Shown: positions 34,722 to 43,023, counted from the stretch's first letter. The stretch is 64,000 bases of DNA from CAYJDR01 sp964368965 (GCA_964368965.1 CAYJDR010000006.1:1-64000), one strand, 5' to 3'. Notes: a model not told the origin generated them from the letters alone. Program-made: numbers and translations.

Positions 34722-34976
34722 GAGGATGTATTTTCATTATGACATATTAAATGAATTAAACATAAATCAATAAAAAAGTATCTATCAGTAATGCCATAAT
34801 AATAGATGTGTAAGCAAATAGGCTTGACAAGTAACTGTACAAATAACATTACATACATAACACACATATTTATAATACTTGATGTTTAAAATAATTAGGT
34901 TTTTCAACATAAAAAAGAGGGTTGTGTTTTCAGTTGTTTATTTTATTTGTTTACATAATATATCTTATCGGACATT

Positions 34977-35006
34977 TTAAAATAACACTCTCCATTGTTA
35001 TTTTAA
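34977..35006. repeat. Perfect 11-bp inverted repeat
   Basis: TTAAAATAACA (34977-34987) is mirrored by TGTTATTTTAA (34996-35006) around an 8-base loop CTCTCCAT. It lies between the two copies of the direct repeat, about 220 bases before the next gene. It could be a protein-binding site or an RNA hairpin; no T-run follows that would mark a normal terminator. Confidence 0.6.
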
Positions 35007-35098
35007 CTAGATATTTGGTAATTTCATCAGTTTAGTTAGTGTTTTACAATAATTACAATTACAATAAAATATCGCTTATTTTCTTAACATTCAAAATT

Positions 35099-35155
35099 GC
35101 CATCCTAAGCACACTTTGTATTTGCATGTGTGTAGTTATATCTAAAAATGCGTTA
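35099..35155 (+). repeat. Diverged direct repeat, copy 2
   Basis: Partner of the element at 34666-34721, in the same orientation and of nearly equal length. It ends about 40 bases before the probable -10 box of the gene at 35229. Confidence 0.55.
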
Positions 35156-35228
35156 CAGCGCCTGTTATTAATTCTTTCTTTTTTTCCATTATCTGATATA
35201 ATCACATATAGATAATATGGAGGATATT

Positions 35229-35648
35229 ATGAAGAAGTTAGTTTTAACATTTCTAATTGTTGCTCTATCTACTGCTGTCTTTGCTGCAATGCCTGTCCCT
35301 TATGAAGGTAAATTAGACATCACTAAAAAAGATAGAAAATTAGAAACCACTGTAAAATCTACCGATGTGAAAATTTCAGTAGATAGACCTATCGACACTA
35401 TGAAGCCGATTGATTTCAGTTTCTCAATTGAAGACTACGAAAAAGTTGATCGTGTTAGATTCTCAACAAATATGGATATGAACATGGGCTACTTTAGCAA
35501 AAATATGACTAGCTCAAATGACACATTCAATGCATCAATGACCTTGCCAAAGTGTCCATCAGGCAGAACTTTATGGTATGGCAAATTGACTGTTTACTAC
35601 AAAGATAAATCTAAAGACGATTTATTCTTTTTCTATAACATAAAATAA
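35229..35648 (+). CDS. Exported protein, possibly YtkA-like copper-binding, beside cbb3 genes
   Basis: A 139-residue protein with a Sec signal peptide (MKKLVLTFLIVALSTAVFA, cleavage after about residue 19). The mature part is a small beta-sandwich-like domain; SFSIEDYEKVDRVRFS and the methionine-rich NMDMNMGYF (about 85-93) recall the YtkA/FixH-like fold in which such Met runs may bind copper. A conserved PxCPSGRTLWYGKL follows. The ATG at 35229 is chosen because GGAGG stands 5 bases upstream. It precedes a DsbD_2-type membrane protein and faces ccoI, so copper delivery to the oxidase is a plausible role. Family assignment is tentative. Confidence 0.75.
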   Translation: MKKLVLTFLIVALSTAVFAAMPVPYEGKLDITKKDRKLETTVKSTDVKISVDRPIDTMKPIDFSFSIEDYEKVDRVRFSTNMDMNMGYFSKNMTSSNDTFNASMTLPKCPSGRTLWYGKLTVYYKDKSKDDLFFFYNIK

Positions 35649-35658
35649 TTTTAAACAT

Positions 35659-36180
35659 ATGAATTTTGAAATAGTTTTCGCATTTTTCATACTAGGATTA
35701 ACAGGCGGGTTTGGGCATTGCACCGCAATGTGCAACCCTGTCGTTATACTCATTTCTTCTAGGTTTTCAAAAGATATGGTCGGCTATAAAATTTTAGTAC
35801 CACACATCTTTTATAATTTTGGTCGCGTTACAACATATATGATTTTAGGCTTTATTGCAGGGTTGCTGGGCAGTGTTATACAATATGGTGGCGACACGTT
35901 CATGAATATTCAACGCTTATCATCTATCATTGGNNNNNNNNNNNNNNNNNNNNNNNNNNNNNNNNNNNNNNNNNNNNNNNNNNNNNNNNNNNNNNNNNNN
36001 NNNNNNNNNNNNNNNNNNNNNNNNNNNNNNNNNTTCGGGTTAGGAACATCGGCAGCTATGATGACTATGGCTCTATTTAGCTCTGTAGCTATAAAATATG
36101 TATCGATCTTAAACAAATTTGCAATGATTTTTCTTATAATTATGGGCGTATACTTCCTGACAATCTACTATAGATATTAG
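35659..36180 (+). CDS. SafE/TauE-like (DsbD_2) membrane protein, interrupted by an N gap
   Basis: An inner-membrane protein of the DsbD_2/sulfite exporter TauE-like family found beside cbb3 oxidase assembly genes. The N-terminal GGFGHCTAMCNPVV (about 16-29) is the family hallmark with its paired cysteines; further helices include HIFYNFGRVTTYMILGFIAG, and after the gap FGLGTSAAMM. A run of 100 N at 35934-36033 replaces an unknown length; family members are about 210-240 residues, so some 40-60 residues more than the 33 spanned by N may be missing. Both sides read in the same frame. A role in copper or cytochrome maturation is inferred from context. Confidence 0.8.
   Translation: MNFEIVFAFFILGLTGGFGHCTAMCNPVVILISSRFSKDMVGYKILVPHIFYNFGRVTTYMILGFIAGLLGSVIQYGGDTFMNIQRLSSIIXXXXXXXXXXXXXXXXXXXXXXXXXXXXXXXXXXFGLGTSAAMMTMALFSSVAIKYVSILNKFAMIFLIIMGVYFLTIYYRY
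35934..36033. other. Assembly gap of 100 N inside the DsbD_2-type gene
   Basis: The run is exactly 100 N, the customary length for a gap of unknown size. The two flanks share no sequence, in contrast to the gap at 52855-52954, so real bases are missing here. Confidence 0.95.
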
Positions 36181-38577
36181 CTACATACGTTTAATTCGCA
36201 GCGAATTTCCAACAACTAGCAATGAACTTACTGCCATAAACCCAGCTGACATAACAGGATGGATATGCCCAGTAACGGCAAGTGGTATCGCCACAATATT
36301 ATATCCGAATGCCCAAAATAAATTTTCTTTCACTATATTAATAGTTTTCATGCAAATATTTTTAGCTTTTACAATCAATGTTAAATCATTCCTGAGCAAT
36401 ATTACTGAAGCACTTTCAAGCGATATATCTGTGCCAGTTCGCATCGATATGCCGACACTCGCAGATGTTAGTGCAATAGCATCGTTTATACCATCACCAA
36501 CCATGGCAGTTGCCTTATTATTTTTCGCGCCTTTGATTATCTCAGCTTTTTCAAATGGTGATATTTCGCTATGTAGTTCTGCATTTATCCCTGCATTTTT
36601 GAGCATTATTTCAGCTGCTTTGCTATTATCTCCAGTCAATATCGTTACACTTGAACCTGTTTTCTGTAACGCGGTTATCACATGAGATGCTTCTGAGCGT
36701 ATACTATCGTATATGCCAAATGATGCCACGTATCTATTATTTACACTTGCATAAACAACAGTATATCCTTTTTTGTACCAATCGTTTATATCAAATTCTA
36801 ACCCTGTAACGCCCTCTTCTTCAAGGTATTTTTTTGACCCTATCAACACTTTATCCACACCTAGAGTTGCGACTATTCCTTTGCCAGCAATATCTTCATA
36901 ATTGTCTACTTTGATGAAATTTTCGCATAATGATGCTATCGCTTTCGATGCTGGATGTCTAGAGTTTATTGCAGTTGAAGCCACTAATTGTAACATGGTA
37001 TCATCTAGTGCAGTATAGTCGACTACCGACATTTTACCTTCAGATATTGTACCTGTTTTGTCAAAATAAAAGTCGTTAACTTTTGCAAGCCTTTCAATAG
37101 CTTCACCGTTTTTAAATAGTAGGCCTATTTCTGAAAGCTTCTTAGCTGACATGATAATAGCAAGCGGAGTCGCCAGCCCCATCGCACACGGACAAGCTAT
37201 CACTAATACAGAAATTGCACGCATTAATGATGTTGAAAGCTCTGAGTTTTCGACGCCATACCAATAAATAAATGTACCTATTGATACAAATATTACAAAC
37301 GGAACAAAATATGCAATGAACTGATCTGCAATATCTTGTATCTTAGCACGGCTACTTTGGGCATCACTTACAGTTGTTGCGATTTTAGACAAAAATGTAT
37401 TATTACCAACATTTTTAACCTTTATAATTAAAGTACCTCTTGAAAGTTTTGTACCTGTAAAAACATCCATACCAGTTGACTTTAAAACGGGTACAGATTC
37501 ACCTGTCAGCATTGATTCATCAATCTCTGCCTCTCCATAATGTATAGTTCCATCTGCCGCAATATTTGAGCCTTCGCTTGTTTCAAAATAATCATCTATT
37601 GTTAAATCTGATATTGGAATTGTTGCAAAGTTTGCGATATTACCGGCACTATCTAGTTCAATTTTTTTAACCTTTGTCGGTTTTAACGATAATAACTTAG
37701 ATACAATATCGCCACTTTTTTCCTTAACGCCAGCTTCGATAAATTTGCCAAGCAATATCAATGTGATAATCATACAAGCTGTATCAAAGTATGTTTCGTT
37801 GCCAACAACGATCGCAACTATGCTGTAAAAATATGCACTGCCAGCACCTAACGTTGCAAGAGTATCCATGGTGAAATGTTTATGCTTTATAGCATTGTAT
37901 GCACGAGAGTAAAACGGATATCCTGCATAAAATACAACTGGCGTTGCTAGCGCTAACCCTATGAACTGGAAGAGATTTTTCAGCCCGTCATCAATACCTT
38001 GAAAATATCCAGCGTAAAGCGCAATCGAATACACCATAAGTTGCATTGTAAAAAATGCACCAACGATAAACCTATAGAAATAATCTCTACGCTCTTTATA
38101 TAGTTCTGAATTTAAGTTTGTGATTGGTAATGGGCAATAACCTAATGATGTAATACTATCTAGCACTTCTTGTAGCGATATATCATTATCATTAAAAGTT
38201 ATTTTTGCTTTATGATTTGCATAATTCACCCTGATTGACTTAACATTTTTTTGCTTAACAAGGTAATTTTCAATCAAGTATACACACGCAGCGCAGCGTA
38301 TGCCTGAGATTGCTACAGTGAGCACCAAGTCCCCTTCTTTTGTAGCTTCTAGATGTTCAATAAAGTTATCTGATGATACTTGAATGTTTTCAACTGGGTC
38401 ATAATCGATAACGGTACGTTTCGTATAAAACGACCCCAGACCACCATCATTTATAATATGGTAAACGCTTTTGCAACCATCACAGCAAAAGAATTTGCCT
38501 GTTTCAGCATCTGGAGTTGCTGAGTTACTTAGCTTTTGGTTGCAGTGGGCGCAACGTTTTTCTATGTTAGTCATCAT
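36181..38577 (-). CDS. ccoI: Copper-transporting P-type ATPase for cbb3 oxidase assembly
   Basis: Moves copper across the inner membrane to the CuB centre of the cbb3 oxidase. The 798-residue protein starts with a Cys-rich finger (RCAHCNQKL, then FFCCDGC), a heavy-metal-associated domain with GIRCAACVYLIEN (about 90-105), eight predicted helices, the ion-site motif ACPCAMGLATP, the actuator TGES, the phosphorylation site DKTGTI and GDGINDA. The N-terminal finger is what marks CcoI/FixI from CopA. Its start overlaps ccoS by 11 bases. It converges with the DsbD_2 gene with no bases between stops. Confidence 0.95.
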   Translation of the reverse strand: MMTNIEKRCAHCNQKLSNSATPDAETGKFFCCDGCKSVYHIINDGGLGSFYTKRTVIDYDPVENIQVSSDNFIEHLEATKEGDLVLTVAISGIRCAACVYLIENYLVKQKNVKSIRVNYANHKAKITFNDNDISLQEVLDSITSLGYCPLPITNLNSELYKERRDYFYRFIVGAFFTMQLMVYSIALYAGYFQGIDDGLKNLFQFIGLALATPVVFYAGYPFYSRAYNAIKHKHFTMDTLATLGAGSAYFYSIVAIVVGNETYFDTACMIITLILLGKFIEAGVKEKSGDIVSKLLSLKPTKVKKIELDSAGNIANFATIPISDLTIDDYFETSEGSNIAADGTIHYGEAEIDESMLTGESVPVLKSTGMDVFTGTKLSRGTLIIKVKNVGNNTFLSKIATTVSDAQSSRAKIQDIADQFIAYFVPFVIFVSIGTFIYWYGVENSELSTSLMRAISVLVIACPCAMGLATPLAIIMSAKKLSEIGLLFKNGEAIERLAKVNDFYFDKTGTISEGKMSVVDYTALDDTMLQLVASTAINSRHPASKAIASLCENFIKVDNYEDIAGKGIVATLGVDKVLIGSKKYLEEEGVTGLEFDINDWYKKGYTVVYASVNNRYVASFGIYDSIRSEASHVITALQKTGSSVTILTGDNSKAAEIMLKNAGINAELHSEISPFEKAEIIKGAKNNKATAMVGDGINDAIALTSASVGISMRTGTDISLESASVILLRNDLTLIVKAKNICMKTINIVKENLFWAFGYNIVAIPLAVTGHIHPVMSAGFMAVSSLLVVGNSLRIKRM

Positions 38578-38707
38578 CGTCTAACATGCGGTATTTTGGT
38601 GCTTCGATATCTTCAAATTGTTCATTTTTGCTAGAAAATATGAACCACATAAAAGCACCAATCCCCACCACTAAGCTAATACATATCAAAACAAATAATG
38701 ATTTCAT
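38567..38707 (-). CDS. ccoS: cbb3 oxidase maturation protein CcoS
   Basis: A 46-residue single-helix membrane protein too short for most gene callers. It begins MKSLFVLICISLVVGIGAF (helix about 3-25), and its tail, FEDIEAPKYRMLDDDD, is the standard CcoS signature of a short acidic end after a Pro. CcoS is required to insert cofactors into the oxidase. It lies 1 base after ccoH and overlaps the ccoI start by 11 bases, exactly the expected order ccoG-ccoH-ccoS-ccoI in minus-strand direction. Confidence 0.9.
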   Translation of the reverse strand: MKSLFVLICISLVVGIGAFMWFIFSSKNEQFEDIEAPKYRMLDDDD

Positions 38708-38708
38708 A

Positions 38709-39134
38709 TTACATCTCTATGTAAAGTGATTTTGATGTAACCATACGTAAATCGTTAGCTTTAACAGTTACATTCAGCTTATACCAACCATTCTCTAACT
38801 TTTCAGATGTTTCATAACCTTTGTCAGATTTTTCTAGCATAATATCACTACCAATCGGCTTTGATAAAACAACATACTCTACATCAATATTATCATAATC
38901 ACTTTTTGTATTATCAATTTTGAAGTCAATACTCGTTATACCATTGTTAGAATTAGTTTTTACATCTGCAATAATGTCTTTAACGGTATCATTCTGCTTT
39001 TTTTCAACGTCATATTTTAACGATGATTCATAAGCTTTATCAACCACAACGCCTTCGAAGTTATCAGCAGCTATCACGTACATAAGTACATTAAACCCTA
39101 TCCCAATTATTAACAACACTATCATTGATTTCAT
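38709..39134 (-). CDS. ccoH: FixH/CcoH family protein
   Basis: A 141-residue protein with one N-terminal helix (MKSMIVLLIIGIGFNVLMYV) and a periplasmic beta-sandwich domain, typical of FixH/CcoH. The conserved segment VVVDKAYESSLKYD matches the family motif in which a YE.gl.Yd pattern follows the helix, and GWYKLNVTVKAND is the usual late strand. CcoH is needed for stable assembly of the cbb3 complex. It stands 12 bases after ccoG and 1 base before ccoS. Confidence 0.88.
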   Translation of the reverse strand: MKSMIVLLIIGIGFNVLMYVIAADNFEGVVVDKAYESSLKYDVEKKQNDTVKDIIADVKTNSNNGITSIDFKIDNTKSDYDNIDVEYVVLSKPIGSDIMLEKSDKGYETSEKLENGWYKLNVTVKANDLRMVTSKSLYIEM

Positions 39135-39146
39135 AAGTTATTCCTA

Positions 39147-40274
39147 TTATTTATTTTTTAATTCGATTTTACTTCTATATGTTTCATCACCAACGAACTC
39201 AATAACGACATTATCGCTTGTAGTTCCGATGACTTTTATATCCAATTCAATTTTCTCTAACCTGTTAATAAATACATAGTCAGGCTCAAGTGTAACATTA
39301 CTATCAACAGCATTTATCTTGACACCCATTGATAAGGCTGATTTATTTTCTAGTTCGACCGTATAAGTACTGTTTGCACCGTTATAGTTTAGCTGCTCTA
39401 CTGATATTACATCGTTTTTCACAACATTGTATAGTAAAAATAATATTAGCATGCAAGTTATAGCTATAGTTATAAGTAAATTAACTCGTTTTAGTGTAAA
39501 TGTGTCGTTCACGCCCCATACATAGCCAAGGATTGATTTACCACCTTTGCGTTTTAGCACCTTATCGCATGCTTTTATACATTCTTCGCAATAGATACAG
39601 TCGTTATCAGGTGTTTTACGTGGATCAATTTTCATTGGGCACGTTTTAACACAAGCAAGACATTTGATGCAGTTATCATCTTCGCCTTTTAACATGCCTA
39701 CATATAATGTATCGTTATCCGTCATTACACCTAACATTTTTGAGTATGGGCAAAGATATTTGCACCATTTGTGGCCAACAAATGCATAATCTAAAAATAA
39801 AAACAAGAAGAAAAAGAACCATATCAAGCCACCAATAACCACACCTGATGATTGCAAAAACTGAGATAAGTCATATGGTGATACAAAGTAGAAAAATGTG
39901 CTAGTAGCAAACATAAAAGAGATGAAAAAACTCACCAATATTTTCGCTATAAAACGAGAAGATTTGCTACGTAATTTTGATGCTATCACATCTATAAAGT
40001 CGTTACCAATCTCTTGAGGACATAGCCAACCGCACCATATTCTGCCGAATATTTGTGTCGCTATTATGAATAAAAAGACGCTTATAATTAATAAAAGTGA
40101 TGCATTAAAAAAATTATTGAAAGTAATGATAGTGTTAAAGAAATACAGCTCAAGCTTTGGTATATCAAAGCGTATTAAATTGTTGCCATTTTGGGTGATT
40201 ATAAAAGGAATCAGTATGTATGATGCTACTGCGAACGTTCTAAAAAATTTTATAACAGATTGCCTATTTACCAT
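39147..40274 (-). CDS. ccoG: cbb3 oxidase accessory ferredoxin-type protein CcoG
   Basis: A 375-residue inner-membrane iron-sulfur protein; CcoG is thought to reduce Cu(II) for oxidase assembly. It has five helices, the early GRIWCGWLCPQE motif, HKWCKYLCPYSK, and two 4Fe-4S clusters in CIKCLACVKTCP and CIYCEECIKACD (about 205-240). A C-terminal Ig-like domain (about 290-375) is present. The ATG at 40274 is chosen because GGGGAG stands just upstream; the frame could start with TTG at 40286 but that would lack a ribosome site. A hairpin separates it from the ccoQ-like gene. Confidence 0.94.
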   Translation of the reverse strand: MVNRQSVIKFFRTFAVASYILIPFIITQNGNNLIRFDIPKLELYFFNTIITFNNFFNASLLLIISVFLFIIATQIFGRIWCGWLCPQEIGNDFIDVIASKLRSKSSRFIAKILVSFFISFMFATSTFFYFVSPYDLSQFLQSSGVVIGGLIWFFFFLFLFLDYAFVGHKWCKYLCPYSKMLGVMTDNDTLYVGMLKGEDDNCIKCLACVKTCPMKIDPRKTPDNDCIYCEECIKACDKVLKRKGGKSILGYVWGVNDTFTLKRVNLLITIAITCMLILFLLYNVVKNDVISVEQLNYNGANSTYTVELENKSALSMGVKINAVDSNVTLEPDYVFINRLEKIELDIKVIGTTSDNVVIEFVGDETYRSKIELKNK

Positions 40275-40296
40275 AACTCTCCCCAAGTTAAAAGTA

Positions 40297-40324
40297 TGTG
40301 GCTATACTTTTACATATAGCCACA
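40297..40324 (-). promoter_or_regulatory. Hairpin between ccoQ-like gene and ccoG
   Basis: TGTGGCTATA (40297-40306) and TATAGCCACA (40315-40324) form a perfect 10-bp stem with an 8-base loop. On the minus strand it is followed by TACTTTTAAC. It could act as a partial terminator or mRNA-stability element that sets oxidase subunits above assembly factors. Confidence 0.65.
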
Positions 40325-40333
40325 ATATTATGA

Positions 40334-40483
40334 TTATTTCACTTCGTCATCGTCTTCAAGCATTGTGTATTTTGCTTCCTCTACTTCGTTTTTCCTTGAT
40401 GGAGAGTAGTAGAAAAAGATTGCATACGCAAGCGTTCCAACGAGCAAAAAGCCTAGTACTACTAAAAGAGTGCCGCTAAACAT
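40334..40483 (-). CDS. ccoQ: Small CcoQ-like membrane protein
   Basis: A 49-residue protein found by reading this gap. It is one membrane helix (about 3-25, LLVVLGFLLVGTLAYAIFF) followed by an acidic tail ending MLEDDDEVK. Its position after ccoP and its size fit CcoQ/FixQ, while the acidic tail also resembles CcoS. Its ATG overlaps the stop of the ccoP anchor gene by one base (TAATG), so translation is coupled. CcoQ homologues vary greatly, so the name rests largely on position. Confidence 0.65.
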   Translation of the reverse strand: MFSGTLLVVLGFLLVGTLAYAIFFYYSPSRKNEVEEAKYTMLEDDDEVK

Positions 40484-40677
40484 TATTCACCCTTTATTGA
40501 TTCAACCAAGCCGCTATCTTGTGTCCAGCCTGATATTGAAGGAGTATATGCTACAAAGTAGTAAACTCCCCATAATATTAATCCAACAAAAAGGATAACC
40601 CACCCTAATGGAAGCTTGTGAGCTGTGTCTTCCCTTGTCATAGCATCAATGTCATCTTGTTCTTCAAATTGTGGCAT
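40483..40677 (-). CDS. Haem-less CcoP N-terminal anchor of the cbb3 oxidase
   Basis: A 64-residue protein that matches only the FixP_N part of CcoP: an acidic start with FEEQDDIDAM, then KLPLGWVILFVGLILWGVYYF split over the membrane helix (about 22-44), and YTPSISGWTQ. Normal CcoP continues with two cytochrome c domains; here a TAA follows GLVESIKGE and no haem motif occurs in any frame before ccoG. A strong AAGGAGGAG site stands 5-6 bases before the ATG. One CcoP-like cytochrome domain appears instead to be fused to CcoO. See findings. Confidence 0.85.
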   Translation of the reverse strand: MPQFEEQDDIDAMTREDTAHKLPLGWVILFVGLILWGVYYFVAYTPSISGWTQDSGLVESIKGE

Positions 40678-40688
40678 AACTCTCCTCC

Positions 40689-41588
40689 TTATTGGTTTGC
40701 TTTGTCAGATAAATCTCTAGAGTATAGCATTAAACTCCAAATGTCATTTTTAGTCATGAAGTTGATATGCGATGGCATTGCGCCTTCGATACCGTTTGCA
40801 ATAGAGATAAATAATTGACCATCTGTTGAATCAGGTGTTGCTAACGCGTCCATGCCAGATGCGATGTTCGTGCCTTCACCATTTACACCGTGGCAGTTTG
40901 CACAATCTCTATTGTATAATACTTGCCCTCTTCTTAACGCATCAATATTGCCAGCTAGTGGGTTTGTTGCTTCTTCAAAATCTGCTTCATCAACTGCTAC
41001 GTAAGAATTAACAGGAACTGATGTACCAATCACTTGCATATAAGCAACTATTGCATCTAGCTTAGATGTTGTTTCTAGTGCTGTAATATCTTCTGCAGTG
41101 TATGGCAGTTTCAACATTTTCATAGCACTTTCTGTTCTTTTAGCATCAACCATTTGCGACTCTAACCATGTATATTTAGGCATGTTAGAAAGCGGATAAA
41201 ATGCTTGTGGATTTTTAAAATGTTCGATATGCCAATCATCAGAATATTTCTGACCGATACGTGCTAAATCTGGGCCAGTACGTTTAGAGCCCCATAAGAA
41301 TGGACGCTCGTAATAGTTTTCGCCAGCTTTAGAATATTCGCCGTATGCTAACACATCAGCTTTTAACGGGCGAACTGTTTGAGTATGGCAGTTGAAGCAC
41401 CCTTCTGCTTGGTATACATCACGCCCTGCTAGTTCAATCGCTGTGTATGGTTGCAGATTGTCTAACTTTGGGTGCATGTCTTTCATCATCATCGGTACGA
41501 ATACTGTTATGATTGTACCAATCAAGATTACTACTGCTGCTAATGCCATAAAAGGAATGGCTTTTGAATATATATTATTTTCACTCAT
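40689..41588 (-). CDS. ccoO: cbb3 oxidase subunit CcoO with an extra cytochrome c domain
   Basis: A 299-residue membrane-anchored dihaem cytochrome c. Residues about 10-33 form the anchor helix. Haem 1 is the usual CcoO site: CFNCH (64-68), then QTVRPLKAD, WGSKRTGPDLARIG and the Met ligand in LSNMPKY (136). After residue about 205 comes a second class I cytochrome c domain with CANCH (229-233), GVNGEGTN and a candidate ligand Met271 in GAMPSH. Ordinary CcoO ends before this. The added domain resembles a CcoP haem domain. It lies 9 bases after ccoN and 11 bases before the CcoP anchor gene. Confidence 0.92.
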   Translation of the reverse strand: MSENNIYSKAIPFMALAAVVILIGTIITVFVPMMMKDMHPKLDNLQPYTAIELAGRDVYQAEGCFNCHTQTVRPLKADVLAYGEYSKAGENYYERPFLWGSKRTGPDLARIGQKYSDDWHIEHFKNPQAFYPLSNMPKYTWLESQMVDAKRTESAMKMLKLPYTAEDITALETTSKLDAIVAYMQVIGTSVPVNSYVAVDEADFEEATNPLAGNIDALRRGQVLYNRDCANCHGVNGEGTNIASGMDALATPDSTDGQLFISIANGIEGAMPSHINFMTKNDIWSLMLYSRDLSDKANQ

Positions 41589-41597
41589 TGTAGCCCC

Positions 41598-42995
41598 CTA
41601 TTTGCCTGCTGCCATTTCGCGCTTGCCTTTAACAACAGTCATATACATGTTGAATAAGAACACAAGCATACCAACTACAAACACAACACCAGATATTGTC
41701 CTTAGTTGCCAGTATGGATAGTTGCCCACTAGCGACTCGACAAATGTATATAGCAATGTACCATCAGAGTTTGTAGCTTTCCACATGATACCTTGGCGGA
41801 TGCCTGTAATCCACATAGTGATTGAGAACATGATTTGACCAACTAATACTAACCAAAAGTGAACATTAGCAAGCTTTTCGCTATAAATATCAGTATTATA
41901 CATCTTAGAAACAGCAAAATAGAATGAAGCTGTAACAACCATAACAACCCAACCCATTGTGCCCATATGCACGTGGCCTGGAACCCAATCTGTATAGTGG
42001 ATTAATGAGCTAATCGCACGGATACCTTGTGATGGGCCTTGTAAAGTTTGTAGCGCATAGAATGTGATACCAGCGATAAAGAACTTAGTTAAGTATTGTG
42101 TGCGCAGTTTGTTCCAATCCTCACCAACAGTGAAGTAACCATTCACGACAGAACCCCAAGATGGCGCAATTAAAATAATTGTAAACACGATACCTAATGT
42201 TTGCAACCAGTCTGGTAACGGTGTGTAAACAAGGTGATGTGCACCTGTCCATAAGTATACGAAAATTAATGACCAAAAAGATATAATGGATAACCTGTGG
42301 CTATAGATTGGCATGCCTGTAGATTTTGGAAGGAAGTAGTAGAACATTGCAAGTATAGGCGTTGTAAACAAGAACCCTACTGCATTGTGGCCATACCACC
42401 ACTGAACATTTGCACTATTTAAACCAGCAAATAGATGATAAGACTTCATCCAACTAACAGGAATAGCCAAGTTGTTTACAATGTATAAAATCGCAACAGC
42501 AATGATTGTAGCAATAATATACCAAAGTGAAACATACATGTGCTTTTCTTTACGTAGTAAAATTGTGCCGATAATATTAATAGCAAAAATAACCCAAACA
42601 ACAACGACACCTATATCAATCGGCCACTCAAACTCAGCGTACTCCAACGACTGAGTATACCCCATTGATAAAGTGATAGCACCTGCTAAAACAACAAGGT
42701 TTAATAAGATTAAATTAAACCAAGCAAGCTTTGCAGATAATAACGGACGCTTAGTTAACCTAATAACCATGTAGTAAAATAACGCCATTTCAGCAGTGAT
42801 GCCAAGCCCGTAAGCAAGCACATTAACGTGCACAGTCCTTAGGCGGCCATAGTTAAGCACTTCTGTAAAGTTAGCCGCTGCTTCCCACATCTGTACTGAT
42901 ATAAGTAAGCCAGCTAGCAGACCAATCACTCCCCAAAATAATGAAGAATAAATATAGGCCATAATAACTTTAGAATCACACGAAATTTCTTTCAT
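41598..42995 (-). CDS. ccoN: cbb3-type cytochrome c oxidase subunit I
   Basis: Catalytic subunit that reduces oxygen to water at the haem b3-CuB centre and pumps protons. The 465-residue protein has about twelve helices. Ligand motifs are RTVHVN (low-spin haem b), WWYGHNAV and GAHHLVYT (CuB histidines), and HYTDWVPGHVHMG (haem b3 and b). The length is in the normal CcoN range. GGGGGAAG precedes the ATG at 42995. It heads the cco operon, whose promoter overlaps a long inverted repeat at 43045-43073. A high-affinity oxidase of this type suits microaerobic growth. Confidence 0.96.
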   Translation of the reverse strand: MKEISCDSKVIMAYIYSSLFWGVIGLLAGLLISVQMWEAAANFTEVLNYGRLRTVHVNVLAYGLGITAEMALFYYMVIRLTKRPLLSAKLAWFNLILLNLVVLAGAITLSMGYTQSLEYAEFEWPIDIGVVVVWVIFAINIIGTILLRKEKHMYVSLWYIIATIIAVAILYIVNNLAIPVSWMKSYHLFAGLNSANVQWWYGHNAVGFLFTTPILAMFYYFLPKSTGMPIYSHRLSIISFWSLIFVYLWTGAHHLVYTPLPDWLQTLGIVFTIILIAPSWGSVVNGYFTVGEDWNKLRTQYLTKFFIAGITFYALQTLQGPSQGIRAISSLIHYTDWVPGHVHMGTMGWVVMVVTASFYFAVSKMYNTDIYSEKLANVHFWLVLVGQIMFSITMWITGIRQGIMWKATNSDGTLLYTFVESLVGNYPYWQLRTISGVVFVVGMLVFLFNMYMTVVKGKREMAAGK

Positions 42996-43023
42996 ATCTT
43001 CCCCCTTCTATATTTGATTATTC

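Larger units (their letters stand above)
34515..35228. other. Long non-coding stretch with degenerate repeats
   Basis: About 710 bases without a credible gene in either direction, richer in A/T than the surroundings. It holds the promoter side of the minus-strand HAD gene, a diverged direct repeat (34666-34721 and 35099-35155), and a perfect 11-bp inverted repeat (34977-35006). Near its right end TATAAT (35197-35202) probably serves the gene at 35229, although no good -35 box is seen. It might be a decayed gene or an RNA gene; no frame longer than about 50 codons with bacterial protein character was found. Confidence 0.6.

Noticed and set aside
40483..40677. CcoP truncated by a simple frameshift
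   Set aside because: No cytochrome c motif follows in any frame; the next 150 bases hold a different coupled gene, and the missing domain is found on ccoO.
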